A DNA stretch of 64,000 nt from Rhizophagus clarus (GCA_015698045.1 BLAL01000075.1:62001-126000); one strand, 5' to 3'. Shown: positions 1 through 11,849, counted from the stretch's first letter. Numbers and translations: made by a program. The notes: a model not told the origin generated them from the letters alone.

Positions 1-457
1 CAAATAAAACCTAACAATCGTTGTGATGAACTCTTGTCCTCCGTTACATTGATCAGGCTTGTTAATCTGTACGTGTAACATTTTGCATATGCTATAACAT
101 AAATATTCGCATTTCAGATTTCATAACGGTATCAGAAAGCAGCGATTTATTAAGTAGATATCCTTTGATCTATATCGGGATATTTATCATCCAATCCTTC
201 AGCACTGCAGTAACCATCTTTTCTTGGGCAGGTTGATGGAAAGGAGAGAAAAGTACGATTTTGTGATTGTGATTGGCTTTCCCATCTATTGTTACTCAGA
301 GGAAGATGAAATTTAAATTGTTAGTATCTATTTCCGTTTCTGCTTCTGATATTAAATTCTTTCAGTTTTCTGCGGGGGCTGGCGCACGACTGATGCTATA
401 TCGCAGTACTACCGTTTTAGTACGAGCAGAGGCATACACTCTTTGAATTTATCTAAC

Positions 458-811
458 TCAATCCAATGGCGTCTTGTTGAGACTATAAAGACACGGAATA
501 TAGCATGAAATCACATGAAGTAGGATTTTCAACATAGAAATAATAGTTAAATTCCCTCGGGAATAATAATCTATCTTCTTAAAATATTGATTATCCTCAA
601 TATATTTCCACTTTCTAGTCTTCATTCTTATTCGTAATTCAGAGAAATTTGATAAATCTATATAAATTTTCTCTACCAAATTCTTGTTCATCAATTTTAA
701 TTGCATCTTCATCCGAAATCTTCCATTATCTTTGAATACAAGAGTGACATCACTGAGTTTTACAGATGGTGGTGAATTGGTAAAGTCATACGATCCCTGT
801 TTTCTTCCCAT
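458..811 (-). CDS. Unrecognised 117-codon reading frame, possibly an exon of a decayed gene
   Basis: An open frame of 117 codons starting at an ATG at 811. It is rich in Lys, Asn and Leu, with a basic middle part and no motif I recognise. The C-terminal third is hydrophobic (Leu/Ile/Cys) and may simply be read-through into non-coding sequence. It lies downstream, on the same strand, of the broken coding stretch at 956-1690 and could be a 3' exon of that gene, but I could not find a convincing splice junction joining them. Function unknown. Confidence 0.3.
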   Translation of the reverse strand: MGRKQGSYDFTNSPPSVKLSDVTLVFKDNGRFRMKMQLKLMNKNLVEKIYIDLSNFSELRIRMKTRKWKYIEDNQYFKKIDYYSRGNLTIISMLKILLHVISCYIPCLYSLNKTPLD

Positions 812-955
812 ATATTGATCAGATTATCTATATGATGATGCCATCACAATAATACTGGATCACGCGCAGCAACGCGTGAATTGTAGATCATCATCACTAT
901 TTATTTTGCTAGAATGACCCATTCCGTGTAATCCGCCATAAGATTATTTCTTCGG

Positions 956-1690
956 TTACATAATTTTCGATAATTGAGTCCAATAAATTGATATATCATC
1001 AGAAAAGTGATCATCTTCGATAGCTTTATTGAGCATACCATGATACTTTTTCAATTCATCAGCAACATCTTTATTAAGTGTTGAATTAGGAATACGAAAT
1101 CCAAATTTAGAATCATTTTTATATTTACCGGCAATAATATCTTCTAGATCAACCAGATTTTCGTTAGGTACTGCATATTTTTCCTTAATTGAGCTATAAT
1201 AGTCATCCATTCAACCTTTTTTGATTCAATGATAAACGTTCAGCATCATATCTTTCCAGTGCATATACTGTAAATGAACAATTCACAATGTTGAATACGG
1301 ACTTTGATATTCTTAGGGTCAGGAATACCTTCATTATTATAAACGAGATCGGGATGCTCATTGAGATTAGGATCTTCTCTAAACTAATTCATATATAATT
1401 CAACGTCACTGTCAGATTCCCAGCTTTTTCATCGGATACCCCAGGACTAGGAGCCATTTGAATTTTTTTTTCTTGGGAGCAGATGTTTCAGAACAAAGTT
1501 GAACCAATGGAGGAATACGTAAATTTTGATTAAGAACAACCGGATGATGAATAACGAATTAATAGTGGGTTTGTAATATTAATTCTTCTTGAGCAAACTC
1601 AAGAACTTTATCGATGAAATTATCAGGATTTTCGTTTGCAATATCCATAAATTTTGCATTTAAATTATAGGCTCGTTTGAAGAATATTTA
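956..1690 (-). pseudogene. Broken protein-coding remnant, family not recognised
   Basis: Reading the minus strand from 1690 down gives protein-like sequence (many acidic residues, Asn and Pro) in more than one frame. There is a clean stretch at about 1690-1580 that ends in an in-frame stop, then a frame change, then coding-like sequence at 1430-1230 with further stops. The last part, 1210-956, is an 84-codon frame beginning MDDYYSSIKEKY. Successive frames that look coding but are broken by stops and shifts indicate a host pseudogene, unless some breaks are introns I failed to resolve. I do not recognise the family and no domain is visible. Confidence 0.4.
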
Positions 1691-2148
1691 ATTGTTATGG
1701 CTAATTATTTGTTTAATCTTTGTGATTTAAGGGAGTAAATGAAGGAAAGGAAGAAATTATAATAAATTAAGCAACATGTCAACATGTTCTTGATTATATT
1801 AATAATCACAAGTTAGATTTACATGAATTCTACAACTGGTTTTTAAACAAATAAAAAACAAATCATTTTAGCCTAAAAAAATTCACTTCAAAAAAAAAAA
1901 GTTCGTGTGATTTATTAAAAATATGACATAAAAAAAAAAATCATAAAAAAAATTGTGCTATTGAGAAAAATTTTTTGTTCGTGATTTATTAAAAAAAAAA
2001 TATATATATATACTATTTGTTAAAAATTAAGTTAAATATTTTGAAAAATATTTTAAAAAATAATATTCATAAATAAAATTTTAGCTGATAACATGGCAAT
2101 TATTTTCCTAATGCATCATACTTGGTTGACTTTCATATGTTTAGTTTT
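1691..2148. other. AT-rich non-coding stretch
   Basis: Long A and T runs (about 1880-2020) and no gene-like frame. It leads into the upstream region of the first F-box gene. Confidence 0.5.
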
Positions 2149-2233
2149 GTAGATCTTAATGGATCGATCTACACCGCAGTTCTACGCCTCATAAACGTTG
2201 TGAAACATTGTTATATCAGTTTTAAGTCGCACA
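2149..2233 (+). promoter_or_regulatory. Shared upstream region of an F-box gene
   Basis: Three parts are visible. At 2149-2174 is an imperfect palindrome (GTAGATC, spacer, GATCGATCTAC) that recurs in related form upstream of the F-box gene at 19141. At 2199-2218 is TGTGAAACATTGTTATATCA, exactly repeated upstream of the F-box genes ending at 7915 and 11674. At 2226-2233 is GTCGCACA, also shared (GTCRCACA). The 20-mer ends 139 bp before the ATG at 2358. Conservation in matching position and orientation suggests a common promoter, or simply duplication together with the genes. Confidence 0.55.
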
Positions 2234-2357
2234 CATAAATTAAGGTTTTCGTTTCGTTTTCTTTTTATATTTCAATATTTTTGAAGATTATACCTTTAAG
2301 ATATTTTGAAAAATATTTTATTTGTAAAGTTATTTTCCTCTTGTTTTTGAATAAAAG

Positions 2358-3842
2358 ATGTCTAAGCTCAATAAAGATACTCTTCTCTTAATATTTGAAG
2401 AATTACAGAAAGATTCCAAAACCCTCTTTTCATGTTTAATGGTTAATAGACTTTGGTGTGAAACAACGATTCCGGTTTTATGGAGGAACCCTTGGTCCTA
2501 TAGTGATATTAATTATATTAATAAAAAATATTTATTTATTATTATCACTTGTTATATGTATGATACTATTAAAAAATTCATAACAGAACAAGGAATCCAA
2601 TTACTTTTAGGTTTAAACCAGTCACTTTTGTTTGATTATTTATCTTTCTGCAGAAGTATCAACGTAAATGTTATAAATAGCATAACTTCTATTGGATCAT
2701 CCTTACTTTATAATCAATTTTCTATGCAACAAGAATTTTATTCTCTTATAATAAGAAAATGTCAGGAATTGAAATATTTAGATATTAGTTCAATTAAGCA
2801 TCAAATATTTTACTTTCCAGAAGCTAAGGTTCGACTTGAATCACTTTGTGAATTAAAATGTGATACGTCTATTGATTTTTCATACTTTTATGGATTATCA
2901 CATTTTTGTCAATCAATACAGAGACTTATCATTAATAATACATACCCAAAACTTAATCATGGAATTGTTAAGTTAATTGAGGTTCAGAAGAATTTGAAGC
3001 ATTTTGAATGGAATGATGATTTTGATGATGATGATGATGTTGATGAATTTACGGATAAATTTTATGAAGAAGTTTTTCTTGCGCTAGAAAAGAAAGCAGA
3101 TAGTCTCAATTATTTAAGAGTGGGTATCCAAGATATAGATTGGATTGAAAATGTGTATATTCAAGATGTACTTCCAAATTTCTATAAACTGAAAATATTA
3201 ATAATTGATGAAATTATGTTTTTTGATGATGATCAATTAGAAAAATTGAGAATGATGATTTATAATGAACTTGAAGTGATTAATATAGATTTCAATAGAT
3301 TAGAAATAATTTCTAATTTAATTGAAAATAATGGAAGAAATCTCAAAAAACTTTTATTCAAACCTTATGAAATTGTTGATCTTATTTATACTGGATATGA
3401 TGAGAATTCACTCAACTTTATTCGCAAAGTATATGAAAATTGTCCTTCTATTGAATATTTATCAATTATATTTCCACCATTAAAGGAGCATTTCATTGAA
3501 TTTGAAAAATTACTAAAAATTTGTCAAAATTTAAAGTCTTTATTAATAGTAATATCAAGTAATGTTCATGAGAATTACGAGGGAAAATTATTAGAAATAT
3601 TAATTAGATCGGCTCCGACTAATTTAAAAGAAATTAGATTTGGTGGGGAATTAAAATTTTCTTTAGAAAACTTGAAGGAATTTTTTGAAAAATGGAGAGG
3701 TAGAAATGCACTTTCTATAATTACTATTGATCCTATTTATGCAGAAGAGGATTATACAAATCTGGTCAATAAATATAAAAGAGACGGAGTAATCAAAGAT
3801 TTTAAATGTGTATCTCATACATTATTTAATTATTGTATTTAA
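2358..3842 (+). CDS. F-box protein with LRR-like C-terminal region
   Basis: A single-exon frame of 494 codons. Residues 1-46 form an F-box: start MSKLNKD, then LIFEEL, then the LFSCLMVNRLWCE core and the LWRNPW end. F-box proteins usually bind Skp1 and select substrates for SCF ubiquitin ligases. The rest has irregular Leu/Ile-rich repeats of the kind seen in F-box/LRR proteins, plus the family-conserved block around KHQIFYFPEAK and CDTSID (about residues 150-175). The ATG is supported by the same start in the paralogues at 6425, 10169 and 19141. AATAAA-like signals lie at about 3885. There is no break, so it may be functional. The substrate is unknown. It belongs to a large lineage-specific family, so one-to-one function cannot be assigned. 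Confidence 0.85.
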   Translation: MSKLNKDTLLLIFEELQKDSKTLFSCLMVNRLWCETTIPVLWRNPWSYSDINYINKKYLFIIITCYMYDTIKKFITEQGIQLLLGLNQSLLFDYLSFCRSINVNVINSITSIGSSLLYNQFSMQQEFYSLIIRKCQELKYLDISSIKHQIFYFPEAKVRLESLCELKCDTSIDFSYFYGLSHFCQSIQRLIINNTYPKLNHGIVKLIEVQKNLKHFEWNDDFDDDDDVDEFTDKFYEEVFLALEKKADSLNYLRVGIQDIDWIENVYIQDVLPNFYKLKILIIDEIMFFDDDQLEKLRMMIYNELEVINIDFNRLEIISNLIENNGRNLKKLLFKPYEIVDLIYTGYDENSLNFIRKVYENCPSIEYLSIIFPPLKEHFIEFEKLLKICQNLKSLLIVISSNVHENYEGKLLEILIRSAPTNLKEIRFGGELKFSLENLKEFFEKWRGRNALSIITIDPIYAEEDYTNLVNKYKRDGVIKDFKCVSHTLFNYCI

Positions 3843-4820
3843 CGTATTGTAAGTCAATATTAGCAAGAATTCGAGGTATTTATATAAATAAAATTGACTA
3901 GTATATGTTTTTGTTATTGAAAGTTAAGATTATAATGTACAATATATTTATTCTGTTAAATTAATAACTAATTAACAAATAGTTTTCTGATATTTTTTAA
4001 CTTTTAATTTACATAACATTATTTTACAAACAGTTTATCGTTTAAAACATACAAGATCTGAATTATTAATCATAAACATCTTTTTTTGAATAATTCCCAG
4101 TCAAATAATCATTATAGCCAGGGTGCTTAGTATGTCACAAAATGCGTACTTGTAAATATTCAATTTTAACCAATTGTATCTAATCGATTGACAATAAATA
4201 AGTTTATTATTCGTTAAAGGAATATAATATAAAAAAAAAAGGTATGAACATAGATATAAAGAAACCGAATAATATTAAAAAAATCTTTGTTTCTTTCTTT
4301 TATCTTTGATTGTAATTATTTTTTTTTTGAGTTTGAATTATTCACTTAAATAAATTTTCAAGTAAATAAAAATTAGGCAATTTGAGAAAATTCAAATCCG
4401 ATTGAATATATGTTGAGCTGTGCCTATATTGTCATTTGAAATAGAAAAGAAACACTAAATAATATAATAAAAATGATGACAAGGTAGGAAATAAATATTT
4501 CGCATATAAGCTATTTTTTTTTTGTACAAAAATGTGTAATAATTATAATGAATACAATATTACTAATATCTTTTCGATACATCTTTTTTTTTATGTAAGT
4601 TATAATAATAATGATAACACTTAGTTACTTAACAAATGTGTACGTCATAAATGCATAATCTGGGTAAAGTTTATTTATTTGGAAAAAGATAAATTATACA
4701 ATTCTTTGTCGAAGATATATAGTATAGTTATAAATTTATATAGAAATTAATATTAAAACAATCTTTGGTTACCTTCGTCATACGAATATAAATCATATTT
4801 AAGTATAAAAAAAATTGAAA
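3843..4820. other. Intergenic, AT-rich, nothing recognised
   Basis: No convincing coding sequence on either strand. There are poly-A/T runs at about 4230, 4318 and 4515. Confidence 0.5.
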
Positions 4821-5958
4821 ATGGAAGATGCAACAAATTTTTTTATAGTTCACGTAATTTATATAGTTAATATATTATTTGACGTACATCTTCCTGTGAT
4901 GGAGCTGAAAGTGAGTAAAATTAATTCAACTTTTGAAACAAAAAAAAGTTCAATTAATTTTTTTCGACCAATCAAGATTTAAGTAACAAATTAGCCGTTG
5001 GATTAGCGTTAATATATCCATAAGCATAAATAAACCTTAGTTAAATTAAAAATGCAACAAAAAAAATTTTCGTCTTAATATTCTCTCTTTTTCTTGCCAG
5101 TTTATATTGTACAACTCTAACAAGAGAATCAAAGAATAAACTTACATATAGTAATAATAAAGGTCCGTCGAAATTTAAAACAGATTTTTATTATTAATGT
5201 AACTATATCAACATTATTCTCATTTGCATGGATGACGGGACATTATGTAGATATAATTGATTTAATTGATTTAGAAAAACGAACTCAATTTATAAATTTG
5301 GTAATATGAGCGATGAATTTATTAATAAGTTTGATTCATAGTTGGTATAAATTATTTATTATTTATTATATGGAGAATCGTATTAATGAGTTAAAAAGTA
5401 AAAAATTGTTAATTGTACTTTTGATTGTATCTGCTTTAAGATGTGTTGTAATATATGTAATTAGTAAGTATACTGTGTTTGATTTTAAATGTCAGAAAAA
5501 AAAATTTTTTTCGTTTCCTTAAATTTAATTTTACTAAATTTTCAAAATTTCTTATTTCATTCTTCTAGCAATTTCTTCATTGGTAATTATAATGACAGTA
5601 TTCTTAATGAGACCGTTTTCATATGGATATTTTCATCTATAACGTTCGATATTCAATAGTAATAATATGTATAATTGTGTAGAATTTTACGACTCCAATT
5701 TTATTACAATTTTTAATGCGATTTTTTCTCGTATACAAGAAAGTTATTTATTATGCTGCCTTCCTTCATTACTATTAACTTACCCTTATCAATCACAATA
5801 ACGTTTTTATTTTATTTTTTTAGAGTGATAAACCAAAAACACAACATCCAAGCACATCAATGGAGAGTGGATTTACACTTATGAACAGAGCAAAAAAAAA
5901 TAATAAAAGGAGGATGGAAGATTCTTTACGCAATCATAATGAACCTTTAATAGGATGA
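4821..5958 (+). CDS. Possible multi-exon membrane-protein gene (intact or decaying)
   Basis: Exon-like pieces line up on the plus strand. A first exon from ATG 4821 (MEDATNFFIVHVIY) ends at a good donor, GTGAGT, near 4911. Protein-like segments follow at 5098-5200, 5200-5305 (including FSFAWMTGHYVD) and 5313-5480 (hydrophobic, RINELKSKKLLIVLL), with weaker ones at 5569-5650 and 5670-5800. A final exon follows TTTTTTTAG at about 5824 (SDKPKTQHPSTSMES) and ends at 5956-5958. The hydrophobic stretches suggest several membrane spans and the end is charged and presumably cytosolic. A stop at about 5307 between two good segments, plus unclear splice phases, means it could be a pseudogene. I do not recognise the family. 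Confidence 0.4.
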
Positions 5959-6424
5959 AGTTGTGACGGAACACTAACAGCTTACTCCTTCCGTATCTCA
6001 TTAACACCGTCTGACCGTCATTTGTTTGTGAAACTCCACTAGTAGCAAGCACAAATACAAATGCAATAACAATATATGAATATTTTAATTGTTTTAACTC
6101 AAATGATCGTAACCCTTTTAGAGGACAATATAGATGTATAATCCATCTATTAATTTATTATCTAAATAACAATCGACTCATAAATTTGCTTAAAGAAATT
6201 AAGAAAATTAATGGTGGTCATGGTATGAGATTAAAAACAATTATTCGGATTATTATAAAACTGAGAACAGAAGTTAAATTTATTAACTTAACGGAACAAA
6301 GTATGTATCAATTTGATAGAATATCTACAGCAAACAAAAATCTGAACTCAATGCTATTAGCTTTAAATATCTAAAAGATACAAAATTTGCTAAATTAAAC
6401 ATCAACACTATAATTTATGATACA
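5959..6424. other. Intergenic with a short uncertain frame
   Basis: A 62-codon frame at 6186-6374 (+) has a lysine/isoleucine composition typical of random AT-rich frames. It could be a decayed exon but carries no motif. Nothing else seen. Confidence 0.4.
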
Positions 6425-7915
6425 TTAAAAACGGTAGTCAATTTCATCTATCTGAAGACTACATTTAAAATCTTTGATTACTCCTTCATTTTTATACTTA
6501 TTGATCAGTTCTTTATAATTTTCTCTCTCATAAATAGAATCAGATGTGAGTATGGAAAGCGCAGATCTACCTCGCCATTTCTCTAAAAATTCTTCCAAGC
6601 TTTCTAAAGAAAATTTAAAATCATTATAAAACCTAATCTCTTTTAAATTATTTGGTGCAGAATTAATTAATACTTTTAATAATTCTTCTCCATTTTCTAC
6701 AATCTTTTCACTAGTAATTTCTTCTTCATATATATAACATATAGTTAATAACAATGATTTCAAATTTCTACAAACTTTTAATAATTTTTCAAATTCAGTA
6801 AAATGTTCTTTTGATGATGAAAATACGATGGCTAAATATTCAATTGAAGGACAATTTTCATAAATTTTACGAATATAATTTAGAGAATTTTCGTAAAGGT
6901 TATAATAATCAAATTCAATAGTGTCATAAGGTCTAAATAAAATTTTTTTAAGATGTTCTCCACTATTTTCAACTATACAAGAAATTACATTTAAACTATT
7001 CCATTCTATATTAAGAATTTCAAGATCATGATAAACCTGCTTTTTTAATTGTTCTAACTGTTCTTTAGTAAAAAAAAAGAAACCATCAGATATTAATATT
7101 CTTAACTTGTAGAATTTCGCAAGTATCCTTTGGAGTGTTTTGTTTTCAATACCATCCACATATAGGAAAAATACTTTCAAATACTCGAGATTATCCACCT
7201 TTTTTTCTAGTGTAAGAAAAATTTTTTTATAAGGATCTTCTGTAAGATAATCGCCATAAAAAACATCTTTCCATTCAAAATGCTTTAAATTCTTCTGAAC
7301 TTCAACTAACTTAACAATTCCATGATTAGGTTTCGGATCTATATTAATAATAATGAGTTTCTGTATATATTGACAGAGTTGTGATAATCCATAAAAGTAT
7401 GAAGAATCAATAGATGTATCACATTTTAGTTCACAAATTGATTCAAGACGAGCCTTAGCTTCTGGAAAATAAAATATTTGATGTTTAATTGATCTAATAT
7501 CCAAATACCTCAACTCTAAACATTTTTTCATAATAAAATTGTAAAATTCTTGTTGCAAAACAAATTGATTATAAAATAAAGGTGATCCAATAGAAATTAT
7601 ACTACTTATAACATTTACATTGATACTTTTGCAGAAAGAAAAATAATCAAATAAGAGTGAATTTGAAGGTAATTGGATTACTTGATTTGTTATTAATTTT
7701 TTGATATCATCAAATAAATAGCAAGAAATAATGCCTAATAAAGTGCTTTTACTACTATAATTAATACCGTTGTAACACCAAGGATTCTTCCATAAAATTG
7801 GTACTCCAATTTCACACCAGAGTCTATTGACCATTAAACATGAAAAGAGTGATTTTGAATCTTCCTGTAATTCTTCAAATATCAAGGAAAGAACATCTCT
7901 ATTGAGTTTGGACAT
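6425..7915 (-). CDS. F-box protein with LRR-like C-terminal region
   Basis: A paralogue of the F-box genes at 2358, 10169 and 19141. I chose the ATG at 7915 (MSKLNRDVLSLIFEEL), which matches the start of the relatives; an upstream in-frame ATG at 7927 would add only MNKK. The F-box spans about residues 1-46 (LFSCLMVNRLWCE, LWKNPW). The family block HQIFYFPEAK...CDTSIDSSYFYGLS is present, and the remainder is a Leu-rich repeat-like region of varying charge. About 496 codons, one exon, no break. It is expected to be an SCF substrate-recognition subunit by family. The upstream box at 8081-8130 supports expression. Confidence 0.85.
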   Translation of the reverse strand: MSKLNRDVLSLIFEELQEDSKSLFSCLMVNRLWCEIGVPILWKNPWCYNGINYSSKSTLLGIISCYLFDDIKKLITNQVIQLPSNSLLFDYFSFCKSINVNVISSIISIGSPLFYNQFVLQQEFYNFIMKKCLELRYLDIRSIKHQIFYFPEAKARLESICELKCDTSIDSSYFYGLSQLCQYIQKLIIINIDPKPNHGIVKLVEVQKNLKHFEWKDVFYGDYLTEDPYKKIFLTLEKKVDNLEYLKVFFLYVDGIENKTLQRILAKFYKLRILISDGFFFFTKEQLEQLKKQVYHDLEILNIEWNSLNVISCIVENSGEHLKKILFRPYDTIEFDYYNLYENSLNYIRKIYENCPSIEYLAIVFSSSKEHFTEFEKLLKVCRNLKSLLLTICYIYEEEITSEKIVENGEELLKVLINSAPNNLKEIRFYNDFKFSLESLEEFLEKWRGRSALSILTSDSIYERENYKELINKYKNEGVIKDFKCSLQIDEIDYRF

Positions 7916-8080
7916 TTTTTTATTCAAAAAAAAAAAACTTAAAATAATCTTTTACAAGTGAAATGTTTTTTAAAATATCTTCAAATTTAATTTTAAAAAT
8001 GTGAAATAGAAAAAAGAAACAAAGAAAATTCTATCATGTGATAGATACCGAATTTAACTCGGCAAACTTTCCAAATTGAA

Positions 8081-8130
8081 TTATTCTGTGCGACCATAAA
8101 CTTGATCAAATGATATAACAATGTTTCACA
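8081..8130 (-). promoter_or_regulatory. Shared F-box upstream boxes
   Basis: On the minus strand the region reads TGTGAAACATTGTTATATCA (8111-8130), then GTCGCACA (8087-8094) inside a longer shared stretch. TTATTCTGTGCGACCATAAA (plus strand, 8081-8100) recurs exactly at 57064-57083. The layout matches that upstream of the F-box genes at 2358 and 11674. Similarity continues outward to about 8180 (AATAAATA, then ATTGYGCC), matching 11905-11945. Confidence 0.55.
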
Positions 8131-10168
8131 ACAATAAATAATATTGTGCCACTGAAGGCTGAAGCCACCGAACGTCTATTAAATCTCCTTTGGCATTCAT
8201 TTAACAAGCAACACAAACTTAGTACAACTGTGACCATTACAGATACAGTCTTTAACCCAATAAATCCTCTTTATATCAAATATTAAGATTAATAGTTATT
8301 TCAATTTATCATATCTCTACGTCACGAGACTTTGGTGATAAGCATAGAAATTGTTGCTACGTGCCGGCGAAAGACGAATAGCATTGAAGCAGAAAAATTT
8401 TTGGCGAAAATCCTGACGCTCTTGTGGAAGGTGGCAGACTGTTAGGTAAGTCTAGCTCAAAGAGTTTATCCGTACCTTATTTTTCCCTTTCCCCTTTTTA
8501 TTATTTCTCGGTGGGATATTTTTCTTTCTATGACATATTTTTTTCGCTAAATTCTATTTTTATAGGTGATTAGTTGTTTGGTCAGTGCGACTGTGCGTTT
8601 GAGTGAATTTTTCTTATTGAGATTTTTTTCAGCAAGCCTGTTAAGCCTATATGCTTCATTAACAACAGGCAAAGCGACGTCTAGCTATCTCGTCGATTGT
8701 TAACGACGTAGCATTGCAGAATTAATATAGTTATGCATTTCTAGTTTATTTGGTGTCTTGACAGTCTTCACTGTAGTCTGATATAACTTGTTCTTGCCTT
8801 TATGCTAAGAATAATAGACGAAACAACAATATCTGATATGATGGCATTCCTTTAAAGACTAATCGATCTAATCGAGTAATAAATTATAAACCAACATACT
8901 TTTACCGAAGTTAGGTTGGTTATAAATTTTATTATTATTTTTGGATTCTCTACATGAAGTGAAAAAATAGTTACTAATTAATGAAAATTTTCTTCTATCT
9001 TACACTGCGTGATCTTGGGATAGTGAAGTAAGTGTGATCGCAATACGGATCAATGATTTGTAATAACTTCTTTAACATATGCGTGGGCCGGCATTCTACA
9101 GAAAAATGCAAGTAATAATGCTACTACTGATGTAATGTATTTTGACGAATAAGCTCCGTCAGGAATTAGAATTATTTTCCCACAGCGATCCAATAAACGG
9201 TTTCATCATGCACCGGAATCATGTAGTAATGGTACTATTATGATTTGTTGGTAACTACATAAGTTACATTTAATAGAATATGCCCTAAATTTCCTACTTT
9301 GTTGATTTTACGTTGAGAAAAAGGGCAAAGCAATTTTCGTCAAACTTTTGAAAGGTATTTGGTTTCGTTTCATTATTCTAAAAAATAGAATCAACAAGTC
9401 ACTTACATTTCATTAAATCAATGATTAGGCCAGTTCATCAGATCTTTTTATGATCATATAGACGTAATTATTTGCGATTATCAATAAAAAAGATTAATTA
9501 AATTGTACAATCATAAAAACTATATAAGTTCTTTGAATATTACATTATTTTAGTGAGTTAATTTGATTAATTGTTTTATTATTGATTTTCATTTACAATA
9601 GAATTACACTTAACACTTAATTTTAACTATTTTTTACTGTTTAACACAAAGTTAATATGTGAAACACAATAATAAATAGTTCGAATATCAATTACTACGA
9701 TACTAAAACTTACCAAATATTATTAGCACTAACGCTCACAAAATTAATTTTACATTTTGGAATATTGTGCAAAATCAAAAAGTAATGATAAAAAATCTGT
9801 TATAATTAATAGTTTATATTATATGTGAATAGGTTATCATTTTATGATACATGTATCTCAAAAAAATTGTATTAAAAGATATTAATCGAAAGTAACTTTT
9901 TATCTTTGTATTTGCTCTTTTTCATAACTGAAGAAAAGCAATTTCTCACATGCAGTATGCTTTTACATTATAAACGCGCGTAAAGTATTTATTTCTTTGT
10001 AAAGTAATAATATAAAAAAATATAAAAAAGATAATTATAGAAAGAAATAAAAGGCTAGTTTCTATTATTTTTCATTGCATGTAATTGATATAGAAAGCAC
10101 TTCAATTTACCTATGCTTATATAGAATAGCTATATCGCATACAAAAGTGCAAACTACAAATATCACAT
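8131..10168. other. Long intergenic region, no recognised gene
   Basis: It is less AT-rich than its surroundings at 8330-8760 and 9000-9240, which suggests old insertions or decayed coding sequence, but I could not read a credible protein on either strand. At about 8880-8932 there is an inverted repeat (a 15-bp arm containing TATAAACCAAC and its near-complement, loop about 20 nt). 9240-10168 is plain AT-rich sequence. Confidence 0.45.
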
Positions 10169-11674
10169 TTACAAATCATTAATGCAATAAGTAATTAATT
10201 CTCTATAAACCAAATATTTAAAATCCTTGATTACTCCATCATCTCTATATTTATCGATCAATTTTCTATAATCCTCTCCTGTGATAATAGGATCAATAGT
10301 AAATAAGGAAATTGCATGCCTACCTCTCCATTTTTCAAAGAATTCCTCCAAGGTTTCTAAAGAAAATTTGATTCTATCACCAAATCTAATTTCTTTTAAA
10401 TTATTTGGCGCAGATCTAATTAATATTTTTAATAATTCTCCCTCATAATTCATTAAGTTTTCATGAGCATATTCATCATCACTTACTACGACTATTAATA
10501 ATGACTTTAAATTTTGACAAATTTTTAGTAATTTTTCAAATTCTGTGAAATGTTCATTTAATGATGGAATTACAATTGACAAATATTCAATAGAATGACA
10601 ATGATTATAGACTTTGCGAATAAAATTGAGTGAATTCTCATTAAAACTATCAAAATCAATATCGATAATTTCATATGGTCTGAATGTAATTTTTTTAAGA
10701 CATCTACCACTATTTTCGATTATACTAGAAATTATGTCTAATTTATTACAATTTATAATAATCAATTCAAGTTCATGATAAGCCATCTTTCTCAATCGTT
10801 CTATTTGTTCTTCAGTAAAATCAAGGAAATCATCAAGTATTAACGTTTTTAATTTATACAGTTCTGGAAGTATCTCTTGAATTGACGTATTTTCAATACC
10901 ATTTACATTAAAATGGATAAATATTCTTAAATAATTTAGACTATTTGCCTTCTTTTCTAGCGCACGAAAAATTTCTTCATAAGGATCTTCTGTAAGATGA
11001 TCATCATCAAAATCATCATTCCATTGAAAATATTTTAAGTTCTTCTGAACCTCAATTAACTTAACAATCCCATGATTAGGTTTTGGGTATGTATTATTAA
11101 TGGTAAGTCTCTGTATTAACTGACAAAAATGTGATAATCCATAAAAGTATGATGAATCAATAGATGTATCACATTTTAATTCATAAAGGTATTCAAGTCG
11201 AACTTTAGCTTCCGGAAAGTAAAATATTTGATGTTTAATTGAACCCATATTTAGATACTTCAATTCTGGACATTTTCTCATAATGAGGGAGTAAAATTCT
11301 TGTTGCATAAAAAATTGATTATAAGGTAAGGATGATCCAATAGAAATTATACTATTTATAACTTTTACATTGATACTTCGACAGAAAGACAAATAATCAA
11401 ACGTTAATGACTGGTTTGAACCTGAAGATAATTGGATTCCTTTTTCTGTTACGAATTTTTCAATATTATCATATATATAACAACTAATAATAATAAATAG
11501 ATAATTTTTATTTCCATAATTAATATCTTTATAAGACCAAGGATTCCTCCATAGAACTGGAATCATTGTTTCACACCAAAGTCTATTGACCATTAAGCAT
11601 GAAAAGAGTGATTTTGAATCTCCTTGTAATTCTTCACATATTAAGAAAAGAATATCTTTATTGAGATTTGACAT
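10169..11674 (-). CDS. F-box protein with LRR-like C-terminal region
   Basis: 501 codons, one exon, start MSNLNKDILFLICEEL at 11674. The F-box covers about residues 1-46 with the same LFSCLMVNRLWCE and LWRNPW signatures. The conserved central block (KHQIFYFPEAKVRLE, CDTSIDSSYFYGLSHF) and the NHGIVKLIEVQKNLK motif are present, as are later Leu-rich repeats ending near ITYCINDL. By eye it is closest to the gene at 2358 (shared NNTYPK and WNDDFDDD segments). No break. By family it is a candidate SCF adaptor with unknown substrate. Confidence 0.85.
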   Translation of the reverse strand: MSNLNKDILFLICEELQGDSKSLFSCLMVNRLWCETMIPVLWRNPWSYKDINYGNKNYLFIIISCYIYDNIEKFVTEKGIQLSSGSNQSLTFDYLSFCRSINVKVINSIISIGSSLPYNQFFMQQEFYSLIMRKCPELKYLNMGSIKHQIFYFPEAKVRLEYLYELKCDTSIDSSYFYGLSHFCQLIQRLTINNTYPKPNHGIVKLIEVQKNLKYFQWNDDFDDDHLTEDPYEEIFRALEKKANSLNYLRIFIHFNVNGIENTSIQEILPELYKLKTLILDDFLDFTEEQIERLRKMAYHELELIIINCNKLDIISSIIENSGRCLKKITFRPYEIIDIDFDSFNENSLNFIRKVYNHCHSIEYLSIVIPSLNEHFTEFEKLLKICQNLKSLLIVVVSDDEYAHENLMNYEGELLKILIRSAPNNLKEIRFGDRIKFSLETLEEFFEKWRGRHAISLFTIDPIITGEDYRKLIDKYRDDGVIKDFKYLVYRELITYCINDL

Positions 11675-11849
11675 TTTTTATTCAAAAAATGAAGAAAATT
11701 GCTTACAAAAGATTTTTATACAAGTAGAAATATTTTGAAAATGTATTCAGAATATTATACTTCTAAATAATGAACAATAAGTAGAAAATGAACACACATT
11801 TATATATAAAAGCGGAACCAACTCCGGCTAATTTCCAAATTGATCATTC

